A stretch of DNA of 64,000 bases, from assembly GCA_004298155.1 (NCBI GenBank), contig SCRD01000025.1, positions 85,022 through 149,021 of the forward strand, given 5' to 3'. Shown piece after piece: positions 31,472-39,088 of the stretch; the first letter of the stretch is position 1, and each line of letters opens with the position of its first letter. Origin of the DNA: Acidobacteriota bacterium (GTDB taxonomy: Bacteria > Acidobacteriota > Terriglobia > UBA7540). The position numbers and the translations under genes are program-made. The notes beneath the pieces are model-generated. The model had not been told where the DNA came from. It was given only the letters and a program-made list of their open reading frames with translations, and did not search any database.

Positions 31472-33525
31472 GAATTATGGAAAAAACAATTACGAATTAC
31501 GAATTACGAATGAATCATAAACGTGGAGGCGCGGATTCCAAATGGCAGCAATCTGTGTTCATGGCAATCTTTTTTGCTGCGTCATTCGTAACTGGTAATT
31601 CGTCATTGCTCTTTGGGCAGCAGCCCCAGGCGCCTGCGGGAACGCCGTTGTATTCCGCCAATGCCAAGTACGTGAACGGTATGGCTCCAGGTTACTGGCC
31701 AACAGCAGGGAGTGGCCTGACCCTCAGCCTGAGCGCGGGAACAGCTTATTGCGGCAATCCGCCTGCTCCGGTCAGCTATCCTGGCGGATCTTTAGCCCTG
31801 GCTGCCAGCACGACGAATTACATCTACCTGGATCCCGCTAACAACTGTGCTCCCGCTGCCGCCACGTCGGCGTTTTCGGCAGGACAGATTCCCATCGCGA
31901 AGGTGCTAACCGGAACCTCATCGATCACCTCTATTACCGATGCCCGCACATGGTTCCAGCCGCAGCCCTGCGTGGCCGGTTCCGCAGGGGACCTGCACTG
32001 CTCGTCACTCGGAGCCAACCAGAACATTTCGCTCACCCCGAGCGGCACAGGCTTCTCTGTGATTACGAACCTTATGGACAAAGGCGGACAGGTCTTCAAC
32101 GTCAAGGCGTATGGGGCAAAAGGAGACGGAGCGACAAACGACAGCCCGGCTTTTCAGAGCGCCTATAATGCAGCAGTCGCAGCGGGAGGCGGCATTGTTC
32201 TTGTTCCTCCTACTGGAAGTTCAAGCTGCTATCTACTAAGCACCGCAATCAACATGACCTCCGATGGTACGCGGGTGACCATTGACGGCACTGGAGGCAT
32301 CGGCCCCGTACAAACAGGGTCATCCGGTTTGATCTGTGCGAATACAGGCGGCGTTTTATTTGACATAACTAATTCAAGTCAAAAGACGTTTCAAAACCTG
32401 GATGTTACCGCTCAAAAATCTGGGTTGAGTAGTCCAAGTATGATAGGCATTCTCTCGGCCCGTAATTCAACAGGCCAGAGCGGGCAGTTCGATCACGTTA
32501 TCAACTGCGTCTTTGCGATGCCGCTCCACTATAGCGGCACTGTCTATTCATTCGGAGTGTATCTATTCGGCGGTGAGATCACATTTCTGTCAGATGATAC
32601 CTTGGAAGCAGATTACCCGATTGTTGCTACGGGCACCAATAATTTCAATATTACAAGCCCGTTCGTTACGCTCGGCACCGGCACGTATTCCGAGACAGAC
32701 ATATCATTCAACAATATGGAATTGCTGACCTCCGGCCTTGGCCCTGCCGTTTACCTGTACGGTGCTAGCGACGTGAACTTATCAGGGCATAGCTGGAATT
32801 TTAGCCAAGCCAACCCTTATCCCGCGGGTCTCTATGGGTATGCTTTTGAGATATACGATTCCCATGACATTCATGTTCGAGCTTGGCGTCAGGAAGGGTT
32901 TCCGGGTTTTGCATATATTAACAAGGGTTTATATAACAGCACCATTCAAGGCACTCATGCCCCCTCGCCTACTCCTACCACGCACGCTGTAGAGTTCAAT
33001 GACGCATCATCAGAGATTGAAGATGATGACTTCAAAATCTTCGACGAGATGAATACATCCGCCAACTGGTATTACGATGCAACCGGGGGGGCTCCAACAG
33101 GCGTAGCGGTTCTGGACAACGTGAGTTTCTACTGTGGTCAGGAAAGTAATTGCGTAAACGTCCCGGTCGGAAATTTCAGTACCGGCCACGTAATGTACTG
33201 GTCCAAAGTTCGCTGGTCAGGGTCCGGCTCGAATTCAAGCCCAATCATCCGCATCGACCAAGGAACTTACCAGTTGCCATTGACAGGAGGCTTCACCATT
33301 CCGACGACTGCGGTCGCGGCGAATAGCTGCACAACCCTGGCGCTTGTAAGTGCGGCGGGCGCACCGGCGCTGGCTACAGTTCAAATGCACCCTCAAACCT
33401 GGTACGGCCTGCTTGTAACAGCCGCTTGGGGAACGGGTGGGTTTTCCCCTGTACTCTGTAACCCGACCTCTGCCTCCATAACCCCCGGCGCATCAATCGG
33501 GGCAACATTCAGGGTCGTTCAATAA
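31465..33525 (+). CDS. Tail spike 2: pectate-lyase-type beta-helix with signal-peptide-like N-terminus
   Basis: The ATG at 31465 lies inside the previous gene's end and has AAAGGTG six bases before it. The first 50 residues include a hydrophobic segment (FMAIFFAASFVTGNSSLLFG) resembling a signal peptide. A Ser/Ala-rich stalk and GGQVFNVKAYGAKGDGATND, then AVAAGGGIVLVPP, mark the same beta-helix family as spike 1 (GGQVYNAKAYGAKGNG). The C-terminal part (TTAVAANSCTTLALVSAAGA) is a small knob. Nucleotides about 32150-33300 are more AT-rich than the flanks. It is the last gene of the cluster. Binding or degradation of surface polysaccharide is inferred from the fold. Confidence 0.65.
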   Translation: MVRIMEKTITNYELRMNHKRGGADSKWQQSVFMAIFFAASFVTGNSSLLFGQQPQAPAGTPLYSANAKYVNGMAPGYWPTAGSGLTLSLSAGTAYCGNPPAPVSYPGGSLALAASTTNYIYLDPANNCAPAAATSAFSAGQIPIAKVLTGTSSITSITDARTWFQPQPCVAGSAGDLHCSSLGANQNISLTPSGTGFSVITNLMDKGGQVFNVKAYGAKGDGATNDSPAFQSAYNAAVAAGGGIVLVPPTGSSSCYLLSTAINMTSDGTRVTIDGTGGIGPVQTGSSGLICANTGGVLFDITNSSQKTFQNLDVTAQKSGLSSPSMIGILSARNSTGQSGQFDHVINCVFAMPLHYSGTVYSFGVYLFGGEITFLSDDTLEADYPIVATGTNNFNITSPFVTLGTGTYSETDISFNNMELLTSGLGPAVYLYGASDVNLSGHSWNFSQANPYPAGLYGYAFEIYDSHDIHVRAWRQEGFPGFAYINKGLYNSTIQGTHAPSPTPTTHAVEFNDASSEIEDDDFKIFDEMNTSANWYYDATGGAPTGVAVLDNVSFYCGQESNCVNVPVGNFSTGHVMYWSKVRWSGSGSNSSPIIRIDQGTYQLPLTGGFTIPTTAVAANSCTTLALVSAAGAPALATVQMHPQTWYGLLVTAAWGTGGFSPVLCNPTSASITPGASIGATFRVVQ
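31480..31610. repeat. AATTACGAATTA repeat pair inside the start of spike gene 2
   Basis: CAATTACGAATTACGAATTA (31487-31506) is answered by GTCATTCGTAACTGGTAATT and CGTCATTGC (31581-31609). Both halves are translated: the first as TITNYELRM, the second as part of the hydrophobic signal-like segment (SFVTGNSSLL). Confidence 0.7.
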
Positions 33526-33540
33526 TTCTGGGCGGGAGGA

Positions 33541-34618
33541 CGACAAAGCTATCGAACATTGCCGCATCCATCGAACGAGAGATTGCTGGAGCCACTGGCC
33601 GTGGCTTCGGGTGCTCGCTGATTCCATCTTTCAGACCCTTCATCGCCTGCACTTGATCAGTTGGCGGCGCACTTTGGCATCCACCCCTTGCAGGTCGAAG
33701 ACTGCCGCCATCGCCGCCAAACCCCCCCGGGTTGAAGAACATGACACGTACACTTTTATTGTTACCAAGGTGATGGCCTCCGTTTCAGGTGAGGGGCGGC
33801 CGGGCCGGGACGCTACTGCTCTCGCCGGCCCGCGACCAGCACGGAGAAGTACCACGGGTTCCGCCAGATCTACAACCTCTGATACGCCCAGCCCATCGGA
33901 GTCGGGCATCGGCCATCTCAAGTTTGAAGATTTTGATCTTTCTCCGGGGCCCGATTAGGTTCTCACGGTAAGCGGTGGAGACTCGGCGCTGGTATCAGCA
34001 GCGGCCACGCGCGTGCGATCAGAGGCCGCACTTCGTGATCCGGAGCGCATCATCCGCGCCCTGATTGATTCCGCCGTGGACCATTACCTCCCGGCTCTTG
34101 ACCGTATCGGGGACTTCATCAATCGGCTCGAAGACCGCGTGATCCGCAATCCTGTTCCGCCCACGCTAAGGGAGATTTTTCACCTGAAGCGTGTTCTTCT
34201 GGATCTTCGCCGTACCGCCACTTCCATGCGCGAGGTGGCGAACGGTCTGGTCAGACGCTTCGATACGGCGCGTTCAGGAGCGCGTGAGAGTATTGACCAA
34301 GACCTGCGCTTCTATTATCGGGGTGTTTACGAGCACGCCGTCAGAGTGGTCGACTTCATTGAAACGTATCGGGACCTGCTGGCCGGGTCGATAGACGTTT
34401 ATCTCTCCGCAGTTGCAAACCGCACCAATGAGGTCATGAAAATTCTCACCCTCTGGGGCACGATTGCAATGCCTCTACTTGTTCTCACCAATTTTTACGG
34501 CATGAACGTCCGGCTTCCGCTCGAGCAAAACCCCTATGCGCTGGCCCCCATCGGCCTGATCATGGTGGCCTCAACCATTCTTGTATTCATCTACATCCGC
34601 CGGAAACACTGGATGTGA
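33541..34618 (+). pseudogene. corA: corA magnesium transporter pseudogene
   Basis: CorA text is readable across frames. HLSDPSSPALDQLAAHFGIH and PLQVEDCRHRRQ come from one frame; PRVEEHDTYTFIVTKVM and HLKFEDFDL from a second; VLTVSGGDSALV to the end of the gene from the same second frame after a stop. Lesions are a TGA at 33619-33621, a frameshift at the C run near 33721-33728, and a TAG at 33956-33958, where a Tyr codon is expected in GPDYVLTV. The 201-residue tail from 34013 keeps both membrane segments and the YGMN signature. CorA normally forms a pentameric Mg2+ channel; this copy cannot make a full protein. It abuts the last phage-derived gene by 15 bases. Confidence 0.8.
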
Positions 34619-34796
34619 CCAACACTTCTGCAGAGCGTCTCCAAAACAGCTCAAGCTATCTCTCGAAATTGGCGATTAAGGTAAAAAGGATATGGAAAGC
34701 CATTGCATTTCCTAAACTAGGATATTCTGAGGTGTGAATTTCCCGGCGCCGGGTGTCGTCTCTGTCGCCGGCTAGTGTGCTCTTTAGGGGAGTCTG

Positions 34797-35123
34797 GTGA
34801 ATATGGGCCTTAGCGTCAAAGCGTCGATGCGCCGCAGCACCCGGGTCCAGGTGCGCATTCCCGTGGTTGTTACGGGAACTTTGCCGAACGGGGAGTCCTT
34901 CACTGAACAGACTTATGTCCTGACTGTCAGCAGGTTTGGAGCGCGGCTTAAATGCAGTCATCTCCTGACCCCTGGCATGGAAATCAGGGTTAGACCGAAG
35001 GCCGGGAATGAGGATGCGCTCTTTCAGGTTGTGTGGGCTGGCGGGAGGTCGGGCAACTCGGGCGAGGTGGGAATCCAGTATGTAAAAGCCGTAAACCTTT
35101 TTGGAATAGCTTTCCCTGATTGA
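34797..35123 (+). CDS. PilZ-domain protein (c-di-GMP binding)
   Basis: The GTG at 34797 lies four bases after AGGGGAG; an ATG at 34803 is the alternative. The 108-residue single-domain protein carries the RxxxR motif (RRSTR) near the N-terminus, then VRIPVVVTGTLPNGESF, and TVSRFGARLK at the position of the D/NxSxxG motif, where the usual Asp or Asn is replaced by Thr. PilZ domains bind cyclic di-GMP and regulate motility, exopolysaccharide or biofilm functions. The altered second motif could weaken binding. It stands alone between the corA pseudogene and a small secreted protein. Confidence 0.75.
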   Translation: MNMGLSVKASMRRSTRVQVRIPVVVTGTLPNGESFTEQTYVLTVSRFGARLKCSHLLTPGMEIRVRPKAGNEDALFQVVWAGGRSGNSGEVGIQYVKAVNLFGIAFPD

Positions 35124-35217
35124 TTTCGCAGTCGTCGCGTCCGGCGGCGACGCGGCGGCGCAGATCAATCCAGTTGCCCGCTGGCATATCAGACGAATTC
35201 GCATTAAAATTTAGTCC

Positions 35218-35607
35218 GTGGTCGAAACTTCCAAAACAGCAAACCTAATCCGCCTTGCCCTTTTCGTAACGGCGTTCTCGCTGGGGCTGGGCTTTCTGGC
35301 GATCCCCATTTGCACTTTATCTTTCCAGGGCCAGAATCCGCCCTCGGAGGATATTTCGTTCTCTGTCAGCGGAACCATTACAGAAGAGTCGCCTGGAAAA
35401 CTAACCGTGGATGGCGGCCAGGACATGCTGTTCACAGTCAAGTACGATTCCACAACGAAGATTGAGCATGAGAATGGCAACCCTGCCAAACTTTCAGACC
35501 TTCGTGTGGGGGTAAAGATTCTGGCAAAGGGTACCTTGACGGAGGAGGGTGACGTGATCGCAAAGACGATCACGATAGAACCCCGGTCAAAGCGCCCTAC
35601 AGAGTGA
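35218..35607 (+). CDS. Small exported protein, DUF5666-like
   Basis: The GTG at 35218 gives 129 residues. A hydrophobic segment (LIRLALFVTAFSLGLGFLAI) acts as a signal peptide or anchor. The remainder (SVSGTITEESPGKLTVDGGQ, then KYDSTTKIEHENG, KILAKGTLTEEGDVIAKTI) is a small OB-like beta barrel of the kind found in DUF5666 proteins, which are frequent in Acidobacteria. It lies convergent to the ornithine-cyclodeaminase-like gene with 13 bases between stops. Its role is unknown. Confidence 0.6.
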   Translation: MVETSKTANLIRLALFVTAFSLGLGFLAIPICTLSFQGQNPPSEDISFSVSGTITEESPGKLTVDGGQDMLFTVKYDSTTKIEHENGNPAKLSDLRVGVKILAKGTLTEEGDVIAKTITIEPRSKRPTE

Positions 35608-35620
35608 GGATGCGATTCTG

Positions 35621-36592
35621 CTAGCGCGGCGAGTCCTCCCAAATGGCGAAGGGCTTCCCTTTTTTCTTTTCAAGCGCTTCACGATAGATAAAGCCGGCGG
35701 CCATGACGTCCCATATAGCAATTCCGCACGACTTGAAGACCGTGATCTGCTCGCTTGATTCACGCCGGGGTTTGATTCCAGTCACAATGTCGTTCAACTC
35801 CATCACGTCGTCCCAGCTTTGATTGGCTGCCTTAAGTCCCTGGACCAGGTCGCCTGCTTCGTCGCGGGCCTGGGCGATGGAATCAACTGCAATAATTTCG
35901 GCCTGGCGCAATGCTGCATCATCCAGCTCCCGACGATCGGCCATGTTGGCCCCGATGGCGTTGACATGGGTTCCGGGGCGAAGCCATTCTCCTTTGATGA
36001 CGGGTTCCCGCGAAGTCGTCGCGGCAATGACGATATCGCCAAAGCGCGCGGCATCCTCTGCGCTTGCGGCGGGTTCAACCGGAAAATCGAGATAATCCGC
36101 CATCTCTCTGCAGAATTCCACGCGATGCTTTTCGTCCCTTGCAAAAACTCTTGCTGCCCGGATTTTGCGAACGCCGGCAACCGCCTCCAGTTGTGTCCGC
36201 GCCTGTCGCCCAGCTCCGATCAGTCCCACTGCGGAAGCGTCCTGGCGCGCGAGATACTTTGTTGCCACGCCGCTTGCCGCTCCGGTTCGAATGCGGCCCA
36301 GATAGTCAGCCTCTATGACGGCGAGCAGGTCCCCCGTCTTTGTATCGAAGAGCAGGACCAGAAAGCGTGCCGCGCCGGATACGATGGTATAAATTTTCAT
36401 TCCTGCCAGATGCTCGTCCGCAAGGGCCGCTGCCATATAGTGGAGTGAAAAGCCGGGCTGGAAAACCCGTTGCCGCGGCTGGTTGACGGCCCTGCCGCTT
36501 TGTTGAGCCACAAAGCTGGCCTCTATGCGCAAGAGCGCCTGCTTCATTGGAAAAAGTTCCTGAACATCTCTTTCTGAGAGGAAAAGAGCCAT
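35621..36592 (-). CDS. Ornithine cyclodeaminase / mu-crystallin family protein
   Basis: The 323-residue protein has the family landmarks: PRQRVFQPG, AGMKIYTI, a GRIRTGAASGVATKYLA segment, Rossmann GLIGAGRQARTQLEA, an IVIAATTSREPVI strand-helix and HVNAIGANMADRRELD. Members deaminate and cyclise ornithine, or reduce imines and keto-acids of alanine or N-substituted amino acids. The start lies three bases after the creatininase-family gene's stop, and its AAGGTG site overlaps that stop, so the two are translationally coupled. The partner suggests a small nitrogenous substrate; which one cannot be told. Confidence 0.82.
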   Translation of the reverse strand: MALFLSERDVQELFPMKQALLRIEASFVAQQSGRAVNQPRQRVFQPGFSLHYMAAALADEHLAGMKIYTIVSGAARFLVLLFDTKTGDLLAVIEADYLGRIRTGAASGVATKYLARQDASAVGLIGAGRQARTQLEAVAGVRKIRAARVFARDEKHRVEFCREMADYLDFPVEPAASAEDAARFGDIVIAATTSREPVIKGEWLRPGTHVNAIGANMADRRELDDAALRQAEIIAVDSIAQARDEAGDLVQGLKAANQSWDDVMELNDIVTGIKPRRESSEQITVFKSCGIAIWDVMAAGFIYREALEKKKGKPFAIWEDSPR

Positions 36593-36595
36593 GAT

Positions 36596-37582
36596 TCACC
36601 TTGCAAGCTGGTAGAGCCAGGTCAGAATTGCCCAGACCGCCAGCCCAACCGCCGCCGCTGCAGCGAGGCCGGGAAAGGCCGTGTGCAACATTGGGATCTT
36701 ATATAAGAAAGAGGTCTGCCGCCATTTCCTGTTGTGGCCGTCCAGCACCGGGCCGACGAGTTCCCACACGGCCTCAAGAAACAGCCGCTGTGCAGCCTCG
36801 CCCAATTCTGTGCAGGCGGCTGAAGGCGTTCCAATATAGCCCATCCGGTTTCCCAGTTGCAAAGGGTAGTTTCTGCGGATGGCGTTGGTGAGCTTGAACT
36901 TTTGCGGTGGCAAGCCATGATACGTGGATTTCACCAATTCCGGACGGTCCAGCAGGACGAGCGAAGTTTCCCACATTCCGGCATGCGTATCGCCATCCAG
37001 GGCGCCGCGCTCCGCCGCCGTGAATGGGCGCCCAAGAAAAGTTTCAAGACGTTTTGCGTACCCGCCACGCATGAACTTCCAAAGCGCAGGCCCGCTGACC
37101 GAGAGCATGCGCGCCCTGTGTCGCCTGGACACTACAGCCGCAGCTTCTTCAAGGGCCACGATGTGGCGCGGTCCTCCGTGACCGTTCAGGACCAGGATGT
37201 AACGGAACCCGTGGCGGGCCAGAGCCGCGCCGTAATCAAGCGTTGCGTTACGCACCGTGCTGGCCCTAGCCAGCAGTGTTCCGGCGCGGTCAAATGCAGA
37301 GGCACCGATTGGAATACTCGGGCCGATCAGAACTGTCCAGCCGGGTTTTGCCTCGATGATGCGCACCGCCAGCTTTGCGCAGATCGCGGCTGAGGTCATG
37401 AGGTCGGTTCCGACAGGAAGGTGCGGGCCGTGTTCTTCCAGAGGACTGACACAAAAGAGGACGGCCACATTGTTACGGTCTAACGCTTCAAGTTGAGTGA
37501 AGGTCAATTCCTCAAGGCGAAGGATCCTTCCACTTTCAGGCGGGGCCTCTGTTCCGTTGCTGTGCCGGAGAACTTCGTCCAT
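36596..37582 (-). CDS. Creatininase-family amidohydrolase with C-terminal membrane anchor
   Basis: The 328-residue protein shows the creatininase fold markers: SPLEEHGPHLPVGTDL with the metal-binding Glu/His/Asp, GFRYILVLNGHGGPRH with the second metal His, and DGDTHAGMWETSLVL with the catalytic Glu. Residues about 302-325 (AAAAAVGLAVWAILTWLYQL) form a predicted membrane segment, not typical of soluble creatininases. Family members hydrolyse cyclic or linear amides such as creatinine, or formamidopyrimidines. It is the third gene of a minus-strand run, 12 bases downstream of the acyltransferase-like gene and 3 bases upstream of the ornithine-cyclodeaminase-like gene. Confidence 0.8.
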   Translation of the reverse strand: MDEVLRHSNGTEAPPESGRILRLEELTFTQLEALDRNNVAVLFCVSPLEEHGPHLPVGTDLMTSAAICAKLAVRIIEAKPGWTVLIGPSIPIGASAFDRAGTLLARASTVRNATLDYGAALARHGFRYILVLNGHGGPRHIVALEEAAAVVSRRHRARMLSVSGPALWKFMRGGYAKRLETFLGRPFTAAERGALDGDTHAGMWETSLVLLDRPELVKSTYHGLPPQKFKLTNAIRRNYPLQLGNRMGYIGTPSAACTELGEAAQRLFLEAVWELVGPVLDGHNRKWRQTSFLYKIPMLHTAFPGLAAAAAVGLAVWAILTWLYQLAR

Positions 37583-37594
37583 CTGGGCAGGCCA

Positions 37595-39088
37595 TTATTC
37601 GGGAAGGCTTTGTGTCTGCACGCCTGGTGCGCCGGAGAGTTGATCGGAAAGCTCGATCTCCCGATTGAATTTCCGTAGGATGTTCTCTCTCTGGCGAGTA
37701 AGGTGGGACATCCTGGCCGGGTGCAGCGCTTTTCGGACCAACACATGGACCCGACGGCGGATGAGCCACCGATAGCGCCATAGATAAGCGCCCGTAACGG
37801 GCAGGGTCAGAGCATAATAACCCGCCACGGCCCTTCCCCACCAGAAGTGGACCACGAAGATTTGAAGCGTGTAAGAGCTTAAGACGGCGGAAATCCGCAG
37901 CAGCCATTCGGCTTTGGGGTCTCTTTTCGGGAAATCCCTGAACAGGCCGCTGGCTGAAAGGATGATCAACGCCGGAAGATGGTTTATGAGGCCATAAAGC
38001 GCGGCAGGAAATCCGAGCACAGTCTCGATCCATGCCAAAGCCACCTGATCCCGTGACGCCTGCCATGGACCAGAAATCTCAACGATCAGCTCTCCCAATG
38101 AGAATTGCCTGTAAGCTTCACGGTAAGCGGCTACTGATTGTCGAAGTTCAACCAGCCGCGCGGGATCAGTACGGTTTTGCTCCTCAATCCATTTTCTGGC
38201 AAACCCGCTGAGTTCCAGGTCTTCCGGCCGCTGTTTCCAGTCGGCCTTCCGGGACCACTGGCGCCTGAGATGTTCGCGCAACAAATCCTCAAGTTTTCGA
38301 CTGAATTGTTCGAGGTCTGGTTCCGCAAGGCTGAAGATGTTTGCCGCGATCGCGGCCTGGGCCGCCTCCGCCAAGTGCTCAGACGCTTCAGCAACGTCTT
38401 CGCCGACCTTAGGCAGAAAATCCCGTGCCTGAAGTGGAAAATCAACACACATCAAAGGCTCGGGTCCGCGTCGTCCTGTGCCGAGAAACCAGTGCACGGG
38501 ATAAATTCCGGGTTGGACCTGGCATTTAGTTTGCAGGATGGCTTCCACGGCCACCCGGGCGGAAAAATCGGTGACTGGCTGGCGACGGTTCTCGTTTCGC
38601 GGATACCGTCCCGCAAATATTGCGAGCATCCCCTGGTTTGCCATAACGGTCAGGCAGGAGTTGAGCCAGGAGTTCCGTTCTTCCGCGGTACAATCGAAAG
38701 CATGCATTCCCAGCGCCCGCGCGAATAGCTTGCCGAAGAAACCACGAACCTCGCCGGATGGGACCAGGCAATGGATCTGGCGATCGAGAGCGGAAATGAG
38801 GAGCAATGCGACAGGCAGGCTTCGCGGATGAGTAATCAGGAGGATGGACGGACCGGGCCGATCAATCCTTTCCAGGTTGAGCATTCGAAGCCGGGGAAAA
38901 AAGAGACGGAGTCCCAATCGGACTGCTGCCCGCATCAGGCGATAGGAGGCCGGGACACTATGAGACTGAGTATGGCGCGAAATTTGTGGGTCCAAAGTTT
39001 TTCCTCTCAATATTGATTGCCAGGGGCCGCACGGTTGTCCAGGCCTCACCTGCGGCCCTGCCGGCGGGGCATCGCATTGCTCTCCCAT
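37595..39088 (-). CDS. PlsC-like acyltransferase, membrane associated, altered active-site motif
   Basis: The longest frame has 497 residues and overlaps the SH3-domain gene by 43 bases; an ATG at 38935 is another possible start. Residues about 75-215 follow the glycerol-phosphate acyltransferase pattern, but the catalytic NH-x4-D motif appears as THPRSLP. The EGTR-like motif is replaced by IFAGRYPRNE. PVHWFLGTG fits the later Pro-rich motif. The C-terminal half has two to three membrane segments (GLINHLPALIILSASGLF; LQIFVVHFWWGRAVAGYYAL). The family transfers acyl chains to lysophosphatidate or other alcohols at the inner membrane. Loss of the motif Asp questions the usual activity. Confidence 0.6.
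   Translation of the reverse strand: MGEQCDAPPAGPQVRPGQPCGPWQSILRGKTLDPQISRHTQSHSVPASYRLMRAAVRLGLRLFFPRLRMLNLERIDRPGPSILLITHPRSLPVALLLISALDRQIHCLVPSGEVRGFFGKLFARALGMHAFDCTAEERNSWLNSCLTVMANQGMLAIFAGRYPRNENRRQPVTDFSARVAVEAILQTKCQVQPGIYPVHWFLGTGRRGPEPLMCVDFPLQARDFLPKVGEDVAEASEHLAEAAQAAIAANIFSLAEPDLEQFSRKLEDLLREHLRRQWSRKADWKQRPEDLELSGFARKWIEEQNRTDPARLVELRQSVAAYREAYRQFSLGELIVEISGPWQASRDQVALAWIETVLGFPAALYGLINHLPALIILSASGLFRDFPKRDPKAEWLLRISAVLSSYTLQIFVVHFWWGRAVAGYYALTLPVTGAYLWRYRWLIRRRVHVLVRKALHPARMSHLTRQRENILRKFNREIELSDQLSGAPGVQTQSLPE

Noticed and set aside
20568-33525. Diversity-generating retroelement acting on the spikes
   Set aside because: No reverse transcriptase, template repeat or adenine-biased variable repeat was seen.
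7300-33545. Attachment-site direct repeat flanking the cluster (TGGGCGGGA near 7303 and 33529)
   Set aside because: Nine bases of GC-rich sequence can match by chance, and no integrase is present.
33611-33958. 115-residue ORF after spike 2
   Set aside because: It is a fragment of the corA pseudogene, recognisable by EEHDTYTFIVTKV and LKFEDFDL, not an independent gene.
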